Positions 33,712 to 42,536 of a stretch of DNA of 47,458 nucleotides are shown piece by piece. The notes under the pieces are model-generated. The model was given only the letters and a program-made list of their open reading frames with translations, ran no database searches and was not told the origin of the DNA. The stretch's first letter is position 1; each line of letters begins with the position of its first letter. The translations under genes were made by a program, and so were the position numbers. The stretch is taken from positions 1 to 47,458 of the forward strand of contig CANFLU010000021.1 in NCBI GenBank assembly GCA_947447975.1, read 5' to 3'. The stretch comes from Comamonadaceae bacterium. Its GTDB lineage: Bacteria; Pseudomonadota; Gammaproteobacteria; Burkholderiales; Burkholderiaceae_C.

Positions 33712-35778
33712 ATGACACACGCCAGCAACCCCCTCCTGTCCCCCTGGGATACGCCTTTTCAGGTGCCGCCTTTTGCGTCCATTGCGCCGCAGCATTTTTT
33801 GCCTGCATTGGATACTGCATTTGTCGCCCACCAGGCGGAGATCGAGGCCATAGCGGCCAACCCGTCGCCGCCCAGCTTCGACAACACCTTGCTGGCGCTG
33901 GACTCGGCGGGCCAATTATTGGCACGCTGCAGCGCGATGTTTTTCAATTTGGTGGCCTCGCACAGCTCGGATGCTCTGCGGGCGCTGGAGCGCGACATTG
34001 CGCCCCGCCTGGCCGCTCACCGGGCCGCATTATTTCTGCATGCCGGTTTGTTTGCACGGATTGAGGCGGTCGCGCGCAACAGCGCCACCCTTGACGCGCA
34101 AAGCCAGCGCCTGTTATCGCGCTATCTGTTGGACTTCGAGCGCGCCGGCGCCCGCCTGGCTCCCGCCCAGCGTAGCGAATTTGCCGCCAATGCCGAACGC
34201 CTCGCCCGCTGCTTTACCCAGTTTTCGCAGAACGTGCTGGCCGACGAGTCGGCCTTCCAGATGGTGCTGCGTACCGCGGACGAGCTGGCCGGGCTACCGG
34301 CGTTTGTGGTCTCTGCCGCACGCCAGGCGGCTATAGAACGTGGTGTCGAGGGCGCCAATGCGCATGTCATCACCTTATCGCGCTCGTCCATCACGCCCTT
34401 CATGATGTTTTCCGAGCGGCGCGACCTGCGCCAGCATATCTGGCAGGCCTGGTGCGCGCGCGGTGAGCACAGCGGCGCACACGACAACCGGCCGCTGATG
34501 CGCGAGATTTTGCAGCTGCGCCTGGCGCAGGCGCGCTTGCTGGGCTACGCTAATTTCACCGACTTTGCCCTGGCCGACACCATGGCTGGAAATGCCGACG
34601 CCGTGCGCGACTTGCTCATGCGTGCCTGGGAACCTGCACAGCGCAAAGCCCTGGGCGAACGCGCTGCCCTGGCTGCCCTGGCCAGCCAAGAGACCGGTCA
34701 GCCGTGGGCCAGCGAAGATATCCAGGCTTGGGACTGGCACTTCTGGACCGAGAAAGTACGGCAACGTGACTATCAGCTTAACGAGGCGCAGATCAAACCG
34801 TTTTTGCAATTGGAGCGCCTCACCGAAGCCATGTTTTACGTGGCTGGCCGTCTGTTTGGCCTGCAATTTGTGCCGCGCAGTGACATCGTCACCTACCACG
34901 AAAGCGTCAAAGCCTGGGAGGTGCAAGACGCAGACGGTCACCATGTGGGCGTGTTTTTGGGCGATAACTTTGCCCGCAGTGGCAAGCGCTCGGGCGCTTG
35001 GATGAGTACCTACCGCGACCAATGCGAGCTGCCCGATGCGGTGCGCCCAATTGTGGTGAACAACAATAATTTTTCCCAGGCTGCTAGGGGCGAACCGACC
35101 TTGCTCAGCTTGGACGATGCGCGGACTTTGTTTCATGAATTTGGCCATGGCCTGCATGGCCTGCTCTCGCAGTGCCGCTTTCGGCGTCTTTCCGGCACCA
35201 GCGTGCTGCGCGACTTTGTGGAGTTCCCGTCGCAAATTTTCGAGAACTGGTTGCTGCAACCTGACATCCTGCAACGCTTTGCCACCCATAGCCAAAGTGG
35301 TCAGCCCATGGACCCGGCTTTACTTGAGAAAATCTTGGCTGCCCAGACCTTTAACCAGGGCTTTGCCACGGTGGAATACCTAGCCTCTGCCTTGGTCGAT
35401 CTGGACTTGCACCAGCGCACCGATCCCGATGTGTTGGACTTCCAGGCCTTTGAGCGCGACACCTTGCAGGCATTGGCTATGCCCTCGGGCATCGGCATGC
35501 GCCACCGCTTACCGCATTTCTCGCACCTGTTTTCTTCGAACGCCTATGCCTCGGCCTATTACGTCTACATGTGGGCCGAGGTGCTGGACGCTGACGGCTT
35601 TGACGCTTTTGTAGAAACAGGCGATGTCTTGGATCCTGCTTTGGGCCAGTCCTTGCTGCGCCATGTCTATGCCGCAGGCAACCAGCAAGAGCCCATGCAA
35701 GCTTATATTGCCTTCCGTGGCCGCCCCCCCGCGGTCGAACCCATGCTGCGCAAGCGCGGCCTGCTCACCCCTGCTTGA
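33712..35778 (+). CDS. prlC: M3-family oligopeptidase A
   Basis: A 688-residue cytoplasmic zinc endopeptidase. The zinc site is HEFGH (475-479) in TLFHEFGHGLHGLL, with the third ligand Glu504 in RDFVEFPSQ. The long helical N-terminal half and the closing segment SHLFSSNAYASAYYVYMWAEVLDADGF (quoted in part: SAYYVYMWAEVLDADGF) are typical. PrlC cleaves short peptides, including signal-peptide remnants and imported oligopeptides. ATG 33712 (MTHASNPLLSPWDTPF) matches the family start; the frame extends 15 codons further without similarity. The Shine-Dalgarno is weak. It is divergent from the importer operon, and 9 bp separate it from the agmatinase-family gene. Confidence 0.93.
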   Translation: MTHASNPLLSPWDTPFQVPPFASIAPQHFLPALDTAFVAHQAEIEAIAANPSPPSFDNTLLALDSAGQLLARCSAMFFNLVASHSSDALRALERDIAPRLAAHRAALFLHAGLFARIEAVARNSATLDAQSQRLLSRYLLDFERAGARLAPAQRSEFAANAERLARCFTQFSQNVLADESAFQMVLRTADELAGLPAFVVSAARQAAIERGVEGANAHVITLSRSSITPFMMFSERRDLRQHIWQAWCARGEHSGAHDNRPLMREILQLRLAQARLLGYANFTDFALADTMAGNADAVRDLLMRAWEPAQRKALGERAALAALASQETGQPWASEDIQAWDWHFWTEKVRQRDYQLNEAQIKPFLQLERLTEAMFYVAGRLFGLQFVPRSDIVTYHESVKAWEVQDADGHHVGVFLGDNFARSGKRSGAWMSTYRDQCELPDAVRPIVVNNNNFSQAARGEPTLLSLDDARTLFHEFGHGLHGLLSQCRFRRLSGTSVLRDFVEFPSQIFENWLLQPDILQRFATHSQSGQPMDPALLEKILAAQTFNQGFATVEYLASALVDLDLHQRTDPDVLDFQAFERDTLQALAMPSGIGMRHRLPHFSHLFSSNAYASAYYVYMWAEVLDADGFDAFVETGDVLDPALGQSLLRHVYAAGNQQEPMQAYIAFRGRPPAVEPMLRKRGLLTPA

Positions 35779-35787
35779 AAGCACTTT

Positions 35788-36765
35788 ATGTCTGACAACG
35801 CCTACCAACGCGGTCGCCTGGATTTACCTTTTGTCGGCCACTGCACGTTTGCCAAGTCCCCCGCCTGCGTGGACTGGAATGCCATTGATGCCGACGTCGC
35901 CGTGATCGGTGTGCCCAATGACATGGGCACCCAATGGCGGCCTGGCGCGCGCTTTGGTCCGCGGGCTATCCGCGAGGCCTCCACCTTGTTTTCTTTCGGC
36001 CATGCTGGGGCCTATGACCATGAGGACGATGTGATGTACCTCACGCGCGACCAGGCGCGTATTGTGGACGTGGGCGATGCCGACATCGTGCACACCGATA
36101 TGCACAAAAGCCATGCCAATACCGAGTACGCCATCCGCAAAATTTTGGCGTCGGGGGCCATGCCGCTGGTGCTGGGCGGCGACCATTCGGTGCACGCGCC
36201 GGTGATCAAGGCTTTTGATGGCATGGGCCCTATCCATATCGTGCATTTCGACGCGCACCTGGACTTTGTGGACGAACGCCACGGCGTGCGCTACGGCCAC
36301 GGCAACCCGCTACGCCGCGCCTCCGAGATGGACCATATCAGCGGCATGACGCAGTTAGGCATACGCAATGTGTCCTCCTCTAACCGCGACGACTATGAGG
36401 CTGCGCGCGCTGCCGGTTCGCAGATTTATTCTGTCCGCCAGGTGCGCAAAATGGGCGTGGCCGGCGTGCTGGCCGTGATCCCTGAGGCGCCACAGTACTA
36501 CTTCACCATCGACATCGACGGCTTTGACCCCTCTATCGCGCCGGGCACCGGCACGCCCAGCCACGGCGGATTTCTGTATTACGAGGTGCTAGAAATCATA
36601 GAAGCCCTGGTCAAGCGCTGCCAAGGCAGGATCGTGGGCATGGACCTGGTCGAAGTGGCCCCGGCCTACGATCCGACCGGCATCACCGCCATCCTGGCCG
36701 CACAGTTGCTACTCAATAGTTTGGGTTTTATTTTTCACCAGCGCCAGCTGGCCAAGCGCGCGTAG
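35788..36765 (+). CDS. speB: Ureohydrolase, agmatinase family
   Basis: A 325-residue ureohydrolase. The binuclear metal ligands are visible: His in LGGDHSVH, three residues in VHFDAHLDF and two Asp in FTIDIDGFDPS. These enzymes hydrolyse guanidino compounds to urea; agmatinase gives putrescine, while relatives act on guanidinobutyrate, arginine or free guanidine. The loop after GTGTP reads SHGGFLYYEV, where classical agmatinases have a P-G-G-type turn, so the substrate is not certain and the symbol is given for the family. It follows prlC by 9 bp, so the two should be co-transcribed. The glycine riboswitch operon begins just downstream with its own promoter. Confidence 0.85.
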   Translation: MSDNAYQRGRLDLPFVGHCTFAKSPACVDWNAIDADVAVIGVPNDMGTQWRPGARFGPRAIREASTLFSFGHAGAYDHEDDVMYLTRDQARIVDVGDADIVHTDMHKSHANTEYAIRKILASGAMPLVLGGDHSVHAPVIKAFDGMGPIHIVHFDAHLDFVDERHGVRYGHGNPLRRASEMDHISGMTQLGIRNVSSSNRDDYEAARAAGSQIYSVRQVRKMGVAGVLAVIPEAPQYYFTIDIDGFDPSIAPGTGTPSHGGFLYYEVLEIIEALVKRCQGRIVGMDLVEVAPAYDPTGITAILAAQLLLNSLGFIFHQRQLAKRA

Positions 36766-36826
36766 GGCCTCGGGTGGCGTGTCCACAGTAGGGCGGGGAC
36801 AATAGCTGCGCCAGCTCGAAAAAGTC

Positions 36827-36857
36827 TTGACTGAAGTCAGCGTCCTGGTACTAGAAT
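36827..36857 (+). promoter_or_regulatory. Probable sigma-70 promoter of the gcv operon
   Basis: TTGACT (36827-36832) is a good -35 hexamer. Downstream, TACTAG (36849-36854, 16-bp spacing) overlaps TAGAAT (36852-36857, 19-bp spacing), either of which could be the -10. Transcription would start just before the first glycine aptamer. Confidence 0.6.
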
Positions 36858-36863
36858 GCGCCG

Positions 36864-37023
36864 GTCAGGAGAGAGTCGCAAGACCGCCGAAGGCTGAACG
36901 CTCAGGCAAAAGGACTGACTAATCCATTCTGTTGGAGAGAGGCAGCTCTTAGCAGCTGTCCACCGAAGGGGCAATGCGTCGGCACAGGTCGGCGTTGAAT
37001 CTCTCAGGTAAAGCGGACAACAG
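36864..37023 (+). ncRNA. Tandem glycine riboswitch (two aptamers)
   Basis: Aptamer 1 is closed by GTCAG (36864-36868) pairing with CTGAC (36915-36919). It holds GGAGAGAG, CGCCGAAGG and CTCAGGCAAAAGGAC, the conserved glycine-aptamer blocks. A nine-base linker follows. Aptamer 2 is closed by CTGTTG (36929-36934) pairing with CAACAG (37018-37023) and repeats the pattern: GGAGAGAGG, CACCGAAGGGGCAA, CTCTCAGGTAAAGCGGAC. Both aptamers bind glycine. Placement ahead of gcvT-gcvH-gcvP fits an ON switch that allows glycine breakdown when glycine is abundant. Confidence 0.95.
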
Positions 37024-37072
37024 GGTTCCCGGCTTGCCGTGTACAGGGCAGGCCGATTGTCTGGAGCCCCTA
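37023..37072 (+). promoter_or_regulatory. Riboswitch expression platform with masked ribosome-binding site
   Basis: GGGTTCC (37023-37029), right after the aptamer 2 closing stem, can pair (one G-U pair) with GGAGCCC (37063-37069), which contains the gcvT Shine-Dalgarno GGAG. Inside it, 37030-37038 pairs with 37047-37055 in a 9-bp hairpin. No U-run follows, so translational control is more likely than termination. The first base, G37023, also belongs to the P1 stem, so the two structures may compete. Confidence 0.55.
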
Positions 37073-38215
37073 GTGTCTGAACCCCCATCCACGCTGCCCG
37101 CCGCACCCTTGCTACGCACCCCGCTGTACGATTTGCATGTATCGCTTGGTGCCCGCATGGTCCCTTTTGCGGGCTACAGCATGCCGGTGCAATACCCCGC
37201 CGGGGTACTGGCCGAACACCTGCACACCCGCGCCCAGGCCGGTTTGTTTGACGTCTCGCACATGGGCCAACTGCTGCTCTCGGGCCCGCAGGCGGCACAG
37301 GCTTTTGAGCAATTGGTGCCTGTCGATGTCATGGGCCTGGCGCTAGGCCGCCAGCGCTACGGCATGCTGCTCAATGCGCAAGGCGGCATCCTCGATGACC
37401 TGATGTTCAGCTTGCGTGCGGACGGAATTTTTGTGGTGGTCAATGGCGCGTGCAAGCAAGCCGACATCGCGCATATCCATACCCATATCGGCGCGCAATG
37501 CACTGTCACCTCCATGCCCGATCACGCTTTGCTGGCTTTGCAAGGCCCCGCTGCAGTGACCGCATTGCAGCGCCTGGTGCCCGGTGTGCAGCCGATGGTC
37601 TTTATGGACGGCGCAAGCTTTGACTGGCAAGGCCATCCGCTCTACATCACACGCAGCGGGTACACCGGCGAGGACGGTTTTGAAATCTCGCTGCATAAAG
37701 ACAGCGCCATGGCTTTCGCGCAGGCCGTGTTGGCCCAGCCCGAGGTCCTACCCATTGGCCTGGGTGCGCGCAATTCGCTGCGTCTGGAAGCCGGTTTGTG
37801 CTTGTACGGTAATGATATGGACGCCGCCGCCACGCCCTTAGAGGCGCAGCTGATGTGGGCGATTCAAAAAGTACGCCGCGAGGGTGGCGCGCGCGCCGGT
37901 GGTTTTGTGGGTGCTGAGGCTTTGTTTGCGCAGATGCAGCAGGGCGCGGGCCGCGTGCGCGTAGGTTTGCGGGCGCTGGAGCGCATACCGGTGCGCGACC
38001 CCACAATGCTCGAAGACGCCCAAGGCCAAAGCGTGGGCCAGGTATGCAGCGGCCTTCTAGGCCCTAGTGCGGATGCGCCGATTGCCATGGCCTATGTGCT
38101 AGCGCGCTTTGCTGCTTTGGGCACGCCGCTGTTTGCTTTGGTACGCGGCAAGCGCGTGCCCATGCAAGTTTGCGCCTTGCCATTTGTTCCCCACCGTTAC
38201 CGCCGGGCCGCTTAG
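37073..38215 (+). CDS. gcvT: Glycine cleavage system T-protein (aminomethyltransferase)
   Basis: A 380-residue T-protein. It transfers the methylene group from aminomethyl-lipoyl-GcvH to THF and releases ammonia. Family segments include LYDLHVSLGARMVPFAGYSMPVQY (opening FAGYSMPVQYPAGVLAEH), FDVSHMGQ, RYGMLLNAQGGILDD and RSGYTGEDGFEI, plus the C-terminal barrel. A longer frame opens at ATG 36974 inside the riboswitch. GTG 37073 is chosen because GGAG (37063-37066) is six bases upstream and the riboswitch is then untranslated. It is the first gene of the gcv operon, 57 bp before gcvH. Confidence 0.95.
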   Translation: MSEPPSTLPAAPLLRTPLYDLHVSLGARMVPFAGYSMPVQYPAGVLAEHLHTRAQAGLFDVSHMGQLLLSGPQAAQAFEQLVPVDVMGLALGRQRYGMLLNAQGGILDDLMFSLRADGIFVVVNGACKQADIAHIHTHIGAQCTVTSMPDHALLALQGPAAVTALQRLVPGVQPMVFMDGASFDWQGHPLYITRSGYTGEDGFEISLHKDSAMAFAQAVLAQPEVLPIGLGARNSLRLEAGLCLYGNDMDAAATPLEAQLMWAIQKVRREGGARAGGFVGAEALFAQMQQGAGRVRVGLRALERIPVRDPTMLEDAQGQSVGQVCSGLLGPSADAPIAMAYVLARFAALGTPLFALVRGKRVPMQVCALPFVPHRYRRAA

Positions 38216-38272
38216 GCTTGCGCGGATTGCACAATTTCAGTCATTTCTTTCACTAGCTAAAAAGGATTTTTT

Positions 38273-38638
38273 ATGAGCCTCCTCTATACCGCTGACCATG
38301 AATGGATTTCCAATGACAACGGCAGTGCCGTCGTCGGCATCACGCACCACGCGCAAGATGCGCTGGGCGATGTGGTGTTTGTCGAATTGCCCGAAGTGGG
38401 CAAGACCTTTGCGCAGGGTGAAGTGACCGGTGTGGTCGAGTCGGTCAAAGCCGCCGCCGATGTGTTTATGCCGGTCTCGGGCGTGATTTTGGAAGTGAAC
38501 GAAGCCTTGCGCGACAACCCTTCGCTGGCCAATACCGACCCGCAGGGTGAAGGTTGGTTTTTCAAAGTGCGTCTGAGCGACCCTGGCCAGCTTACCGCCC
38601 TCATGGATGAGGCCGCCTACCAGGCCATGACGGCCTGA
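38273..38638 (+). CDS. gcvH: Glycine cleavage system H-protein
   Basis: A 121-residue lipoyl carrier that shuttles the aminomethyl group between P-, T- and L-proteins. The lipoylated residue is Lys59 in [17 protein letters not shown], and the fold begins [11 protein letters not shown] and continues [28 protein letters not shown] just upstream of ATG 38273 is a clear ribosome-binding site. It is 67 bp before gcvP. The L-protein (lpd) and the lipoate-attachment enzymes are not in this window and must be encoded elsewhere. Confidence 0.97.
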   Translation: MSLLYTADHEWISNDNGSAVVGITHHAQDALGDVVFVELPEVGKTFAQGEVTGVVESVKAAADVFMPVSGVILEVNEALRDNPSLANTDPQGEGWFFKVRLSDPGQLTALMDEAAYQAMTA

Positions 38639-38705
38639 ACGACTTCGCATTGTTGATCCCGCCATGGCCTTTGCGGGCCAGGCCTATTTTGCAAGGAAAG
38701 CTGCT

Positions 38706-41609
38706 ATGCGCACCTCTACCGCCGCCACTTGGAGCGCGCTGGAAAATCCACAAGAATTTATCGCCCGGCATATCGGCCTGTCGCAAGAGGACGAGGCGCA
38801 TATGTTGTCAGCCATTGGCGAAGCCTCGCGCGAGAGCTTGATCGCCGGCATCGTGCCAGCCAATATCCGGCGCAGCGCACCTATGGATTTGCCTCCCGCC
38901 ATCGGTGAGGCAGCGGCGCTGGCTCAATTGCGCGCCATGGCCGCGCACAACCGGGTGCTCAAAAGCTTTATTGGCCAAGGCTATTACGGCACGCACACAC
39001 CGGGCGTGATTTTGCGCAACATCCTGGAAAACCCCGCCTGGTATACCGCCTATACGCCCTACCAGGCTGAGATCAGCCAGGGCCGTATGGAGGCCCTGGT
39101 CAATTTTCAGACCATGGTGTGCGATCTAACGGCGATGCCGATGGCCAATGCCTCCATGCTGGACGAGGCCACCGCGGCTGCCGAGGCCATGACCCTGGCC
39201 AAGCGCAGCGTGAAAAACAAAGGCCATGTGTTCGTAGTCGGCGGCGATTGCCACCCGCAAACCATTGCCGTCATCCAGACGCGCGCCGCGCCATTAGGCA
39301 TTGCGGTGAAGGTGGCGCGTTCGCCCCAGGCCTGGTACGAGGCGCTGGCGGGTGAGGATTACTTCGCGGCTATCAACCAATACCCCGGCAGCACTGGCTG
39401 GCTAGACGACTGGCAGCGCGACGCTGACCTCCTGCATTCCAAAGGTGCTGCGTTGATACTGGCTGCGGATTTGTTGGCGCTGACCCTGCTCAAACCGCCG
39501 GGCGAAATGGGCGCCGACATCGTAGTGGGCAGCACGCAGCGCTTTGGTATGCCCATGGGCGCCGGTGGCCCCCACGCCGCCTTCCTGGCTTGCCGCGATG
39601 CATTCAAACGCTCCATGCCTGGGCGTCTGGTGGGCGTGAGTGTGGATGTCCATGGCAAACCGGCCTACCGCCTCGCGCTGCAAACCCGCGAGCAACACAT
39701 ACGCCGCGAAAAAGCGACCTCCAATATTTGCACCGCCCAGGTGCTGCCCGCCGTAGTGGCCAGCATGTACGCGGTCTACCACGGACCACTTGGTCTCACG
39801 CGCATCGCCCAGCGCATTGCAGCCTATACCGCCACGCTGGCTGCGGGTCTGTCCAGCCTGGGCTGCGCGCCTTTGTACGACAGTGCATTTGATACTTTGA
39901 CGATTGACACCACAAGCGCCGCCGCAGCCCAAGCAATCGCTACCAAAGCCGTCGCAGCCGGGGCCAATGTACGCGTGTTGCGCGGCACGTGTATTGGCAT
40001 CTCGCTGGACGAAACCAGCACGCGCGAGGACGTGGTTTTGCTATGGGGCGTTTTTGCAAAAGACGGGCAGGCCTTGCCACAATGGGATGCAATGGCACAA
40101 GCGCCCGGTTCGCTGATTCCTGCCGCCTTGCGCCGGACCAGCAGCTTTTTGACGCATCCGGTGTTCAATAGCTACCACTCCGAAACCGGTATGTTGCGCT
40201 ATATCCGCCGCTTAAGCGATAAAGACCTGGCGCTGGACCGCAGCATGATTCCGCTGGGCTCGTGCACCATGAAGCTCAATGCCACCAGCGAGATGATTCC
40301 CATCACCTGGCCGGAGTTTGCGCAGATACACCCGTTTGCACCGCCTGACCAACTTCAGGGCTATGCCATGCTGGACGCGCAACTGCGCGCCTGGTTGTGC
40401 CAAGCCACCGGCTATGCCGGTATCAGCCTGCAACCCAATGCCGGCAGCCAAGGCGAATACGCCGGCTTGCTAGTCATCCGCGCTTACCAAGCGGCGCACG
40501 GCCAGGGGCATCGCAACATCTGCCTGATTCCGTCGTCCGCGCATGGCACCAACCCGGCCAGTGCGCAAATGGCGGGGCTGGAGGTAGTGGTCACCGGCTG
40601 CGATAGCCATGGCAATGTGGATATGGACGACTTGCGCACGCATTGCGAACAACACAGCGCGAATTTGGCCTGCGTCATGATCACCTACCCCAGCACGCAT
40701 GGCGTATTTGAAACCCAGGTCAAGGACTTGTGCGCCTTGGTGCATAGCCACGGTGGGCGCGTGTATGTTGATGGCGCGAATATGAATGCGCTGGTAGGGG
40801 TGGCCGCGCCAGGCGAGTTTGGTGGTGATGTGAGCCACCTCAATTTGCATAAAACCTTTTGTATTCCGCATGGTGGTGGTGGCCCCGGCGTTGGACCAGT
40901 CTGCGTGGTGGAAGACTTGGTGCCTTACCTCCCCGGCCATATCAGTACGGGCGCGGGGGGTGCGCATATCGGCAGTATTTCGGCAGCGCCTTTGGGCAAT
41001 GCGGCGGTGCTGCCTATTAGCTGGATGTACTGCCGCATGATGGGCGAGGGCGGTTTGCGCCACGCCACCGAGGCAGCTATCTTGGCGGCCAACTACATCA
41101 GCCAGCGTTTGCATGACCATTACCCCACGCTGTATGCCAGCGCCAATGGACGGGTGGCGCATGAATGCATTTTGGATTTGCGCCCACTCAAAGAAAGCGC
41201 AGGCGTGAGCGCCGAAGACGTGGCCAAGCGTCTGATCGACTATGGTTTTCATGCGCCTACGCTCAGCTTCCCGGTGGCCGGTACGCTGATGGTCGAGCCC
41301 ACCGAGAGCGAGACCCGCGAAGAGTTGGACCGCTTTATCGATGCCATGATTGCGATACGTAAAGAAATTGCGCAGGTGGAACAAGGCCGCTGGCCGCGTG
41401 ACAACAACCCCTTGGTGCACGCACCGCACACTGCCGCCAGCGTGGTGCACAGCGACTGGGATAGGCCCTATACCCGCGAGCTGGGCGCCTTTCCGGTGCC
41501 GGACTTGCTTTTGCAAAAATACTGGCCGTCGGTGGGCCGCGTGGACAACGTCTATGGCGACCGCAACCTGTTTTGCAGCTGTGTGCCGGTGGCGGCATAT
41601 GCGGCCTAG
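38706..41609 (+). CDS. gcvP: Glycine dehydrogenase (decarboxylating), P-protein
   Basis: A 967-residue single-chain P-protein with both homologous halves. The PLP Lys is Lys716 in [17 protein letters not shown]. Family segments include [34 protein letters not shown] and [12 protein letters not shown]. It decarboxylates glycine and loads the aminomethyl group on GcvH. ATG 38706 is chosen over the longer frame (38664) because AAGGAAAG lies just upstream and [22 protein letters not shown] fits the family start. A 452-codon frame on the opposite strand (40470-41828) is a shadow of this gene. Confidence 0.97.
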   Translation: MRTSTAATWSALENPQEFIARHIGLSQEDEAHMLSAIGEASRESLIAGIVPANIRRSAPMDLPPAIGEAAALAQLRAMAAHNRVLKSFIGQGYYGTHTPGVILRNILENPAWYTAYTPYQAEISQGRMEALVNFQTMVCDLTAMPMANASMLDEATAAAEAMTLAKRSVKNKGHVFVVGGDCHPQTIAVIQTRAAPLGIAVKVARSPQAWYEALAGEDYFAAINQYPGSTGWLDDWQRDADLLHSKGAALILAADLLALTLLKPPGEMGADIVVGSTQRFGMPMGAGGPHAAFLACRDAFKRSMPGRLVGVSVDVHGKPAYRLALQTREQHIRREKATSNICTAQVLPAVVASMYAVYHGPLGLTRIAQRIAAYTATLAAGLSSLGCAPLYDSAFDTLTIDTTSAAAAQAIATKAVAAGANVRVLRGTCIGISLDETSTREDVVLLWGVFAKDGQALPQWDAMAQAPGSLIPAALRRTSSFLTHPVFNSYHSETGMLRYIRRLSDKDLALDRSMIPLGSCTMKLNATSEMIPITWPEFAQIHPFAPPDQLQGYAMLDAQLRAWLCQATGYAGISLQPNAGSQGEYAGLLVIRAYQAAHGQGHRNICLIPSSAHGTNPASAQMAGLEVVVTGCDSHGNVDMDDLRTHCEQHSANLACVMITYPSTHGVFETQVKDLCALVHSHGGRVYVDGANMNALVGVAAPGEFGGDVSHLNLHKTFCIPHGGGGPGVGPVCVVEDLVPYLPGHISTGAGGAHIGSISAAPLGNAAVLPISWMYCRMMGEGGLRHATEAAILAANYISQRLHDHYPTLYASANGRVAHECILDLRPLKESAGVSAEDVAKRLIDYGFHAPTLSFPVAGTLMVEPTESETREELDRFIDAMIAIRKEIAQVEQGRWPRDNNPLVHAPHTAASVVHSDWDRPYTRELGAFPVPDLLLQKYWPSVGRVDNVYGDRNLFCSCVPVAAYAA

Positions 41610-41622
41610 TATGCAAAATTTC

Positions 41623-41641
41623 GCACTGCGGATTTCAGTGC
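41623..41641 (+). other. Inverted repeat after gcvP
   Basis: GCACTG (41623-41628) and CAGTGC (41636-41641) are perfect 6-bp arms around seven bases, 14 bp past the gcvP stop. It could be a weak hairpin stop or a processing site between gcvP and the cyclo-ligase gene. No T-run follows. Confidence 0.3.
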
Positions 41642-41673
41642 AGGTGTGTTCCGGTGCTTGAGCTTCGCTGTAC

Positions 41674-42390
41674 ATGTGTGCGCAGGGTGCGCGGGCTCGC
41701 AAGCACAGCTTCGTTTTGGCGCTGACGCCTGCCCAGGCAGCCTGGCGCAAGGAGCAGCGCGGGCAATTGCTGGCGGCGCGCAGCGCAGCATCCGTGCAGG
41801 ACCGCGCCGCGTGGGGCGCGATCCTCAATACCTTGCTGCGCGTAGTGCTGGACCTGCCCGCGCCATGGGTGTTGGGTCTATGCTGGCCCTACCGCGCCGA
41901 ATTTGACGCCCGAGCGCTAGCGGCCCACCTGCGCGCGCGCGGTGTGCGCAGCGCCTTACCGGTGGTGCGCGGCCCGGGGCTGCCCTTGGAGTATCGGCAC
42001 TGGTGGCCTGGCGCGCCCATGGACAAAGGCGTGTATGACATCCCGGTACCGCGCGCTACCGAGGTGCTGGCACCTGATGTGCTGCTGGTGCCGCCTGTGG
42101 GAATCGACGCGCAAGGCTATCGCCTGGGCTATGGCGGCGGCTACTTTGACCGCACCTTGGTCGCCCTGGCGCGCAAACCTGTATGTGTTGTAACCGCGTT
42201 TGAACTTTCGCGCATCGTCAGTTTGCATCCACAGGCGCACGATGTGCGCATGGACTTTGTGGTGACCGAAACCGGCATCACCCAATGCTTACCCGAGGGC
42301 CCGCGTGCCATCGATGCCACGCAGTGCCGCCTTGCGGTGCAGCAATTACTGGCCGAGCGCGGCAATTCTTCGGATTGCACGCGCCGGTAG
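41674..42390 (+). CDS. 5-formyltetrahydrofolate cyclo-ligase
   Basis: A 238-residue member of the 5-FCL family. It uses ATP to turn 5-formyl-THF, a side product made by serine hydroxymethyltransferase from methenyl-THF and glycine, into 5,10-methenyl-THF. The Ala/Arg-rich N-terminal helix with KEQRGQLLAARSA, then PVVRGPGLPLEYRHW, LLVPPVGIDAQGYRLGYGGGYFDRTL (core LGYGGGYFDRTL) and the C-terminal DVRMDFVVTETG are diagnostic. ATG 41674 has no clear Shine-Dalgarno, so the exact start is uncertain. It is 64 bp after gcvP on the same strand, which fits folate repair alongside glycine oxidation. Confidence 0.88.
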   Translation: MCAQGARARKHSFVLALTPAQAAWRKEQRGQLLAARSAASVQDRAAWGAILNTLLRVVLDLPAPWVLGLCWPYRAEFDARALAAHLRARGVRSALPVVRGPGLPLEYRHWWPGAPMDKGVYDIPVPRATEVLAPDVLLVPPVGIDAQGYRLGYGGGYFDRTLVALARKPVCVVTAFELSRIVSLHPQAHDVRMDFVVTETGITQCLPEGPRAIDATQCRLAVQQLLAERGNSSDCTRR

Positions 42391-42536
42391 ATCGTGTCGT
42401 ATAGTGACAATGGCGGGTCGCTAAACCGGCTGCTCTGCGCAGGGCACAACCGTACATTGCTTCTCATCAGGCCCCCAGTAGGGTTTTGCGTGAGTGGCTT
42501 AGGCGCAGCACTTTTGTATAACGAATGGAGACACCC

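Noticed and set aside
36974..37072. N-terminal extension of GcvT by 33 codons
   Set aside because: It would translate aptamer 2 of the glycine riboswitch; GTG 37073 has a proper Shine-Dalgarno and a family-like start.
40470..41828. 452-codon open frame on the minus strand opposite gcvP
   Set aside because: It is antisense to a fully conserved gene, has no recognisable domain, and long shadow frames are expected in GC-rich coding DNA.
42391..42536. Possible ZTP riboswitch ahead of fhs
   Set aside because: GTGACAATGGCGGG resembles part of that RNA, but the conserved 3' block (CCGCCTGGGC) was not found and the pseudoknot could not be built.
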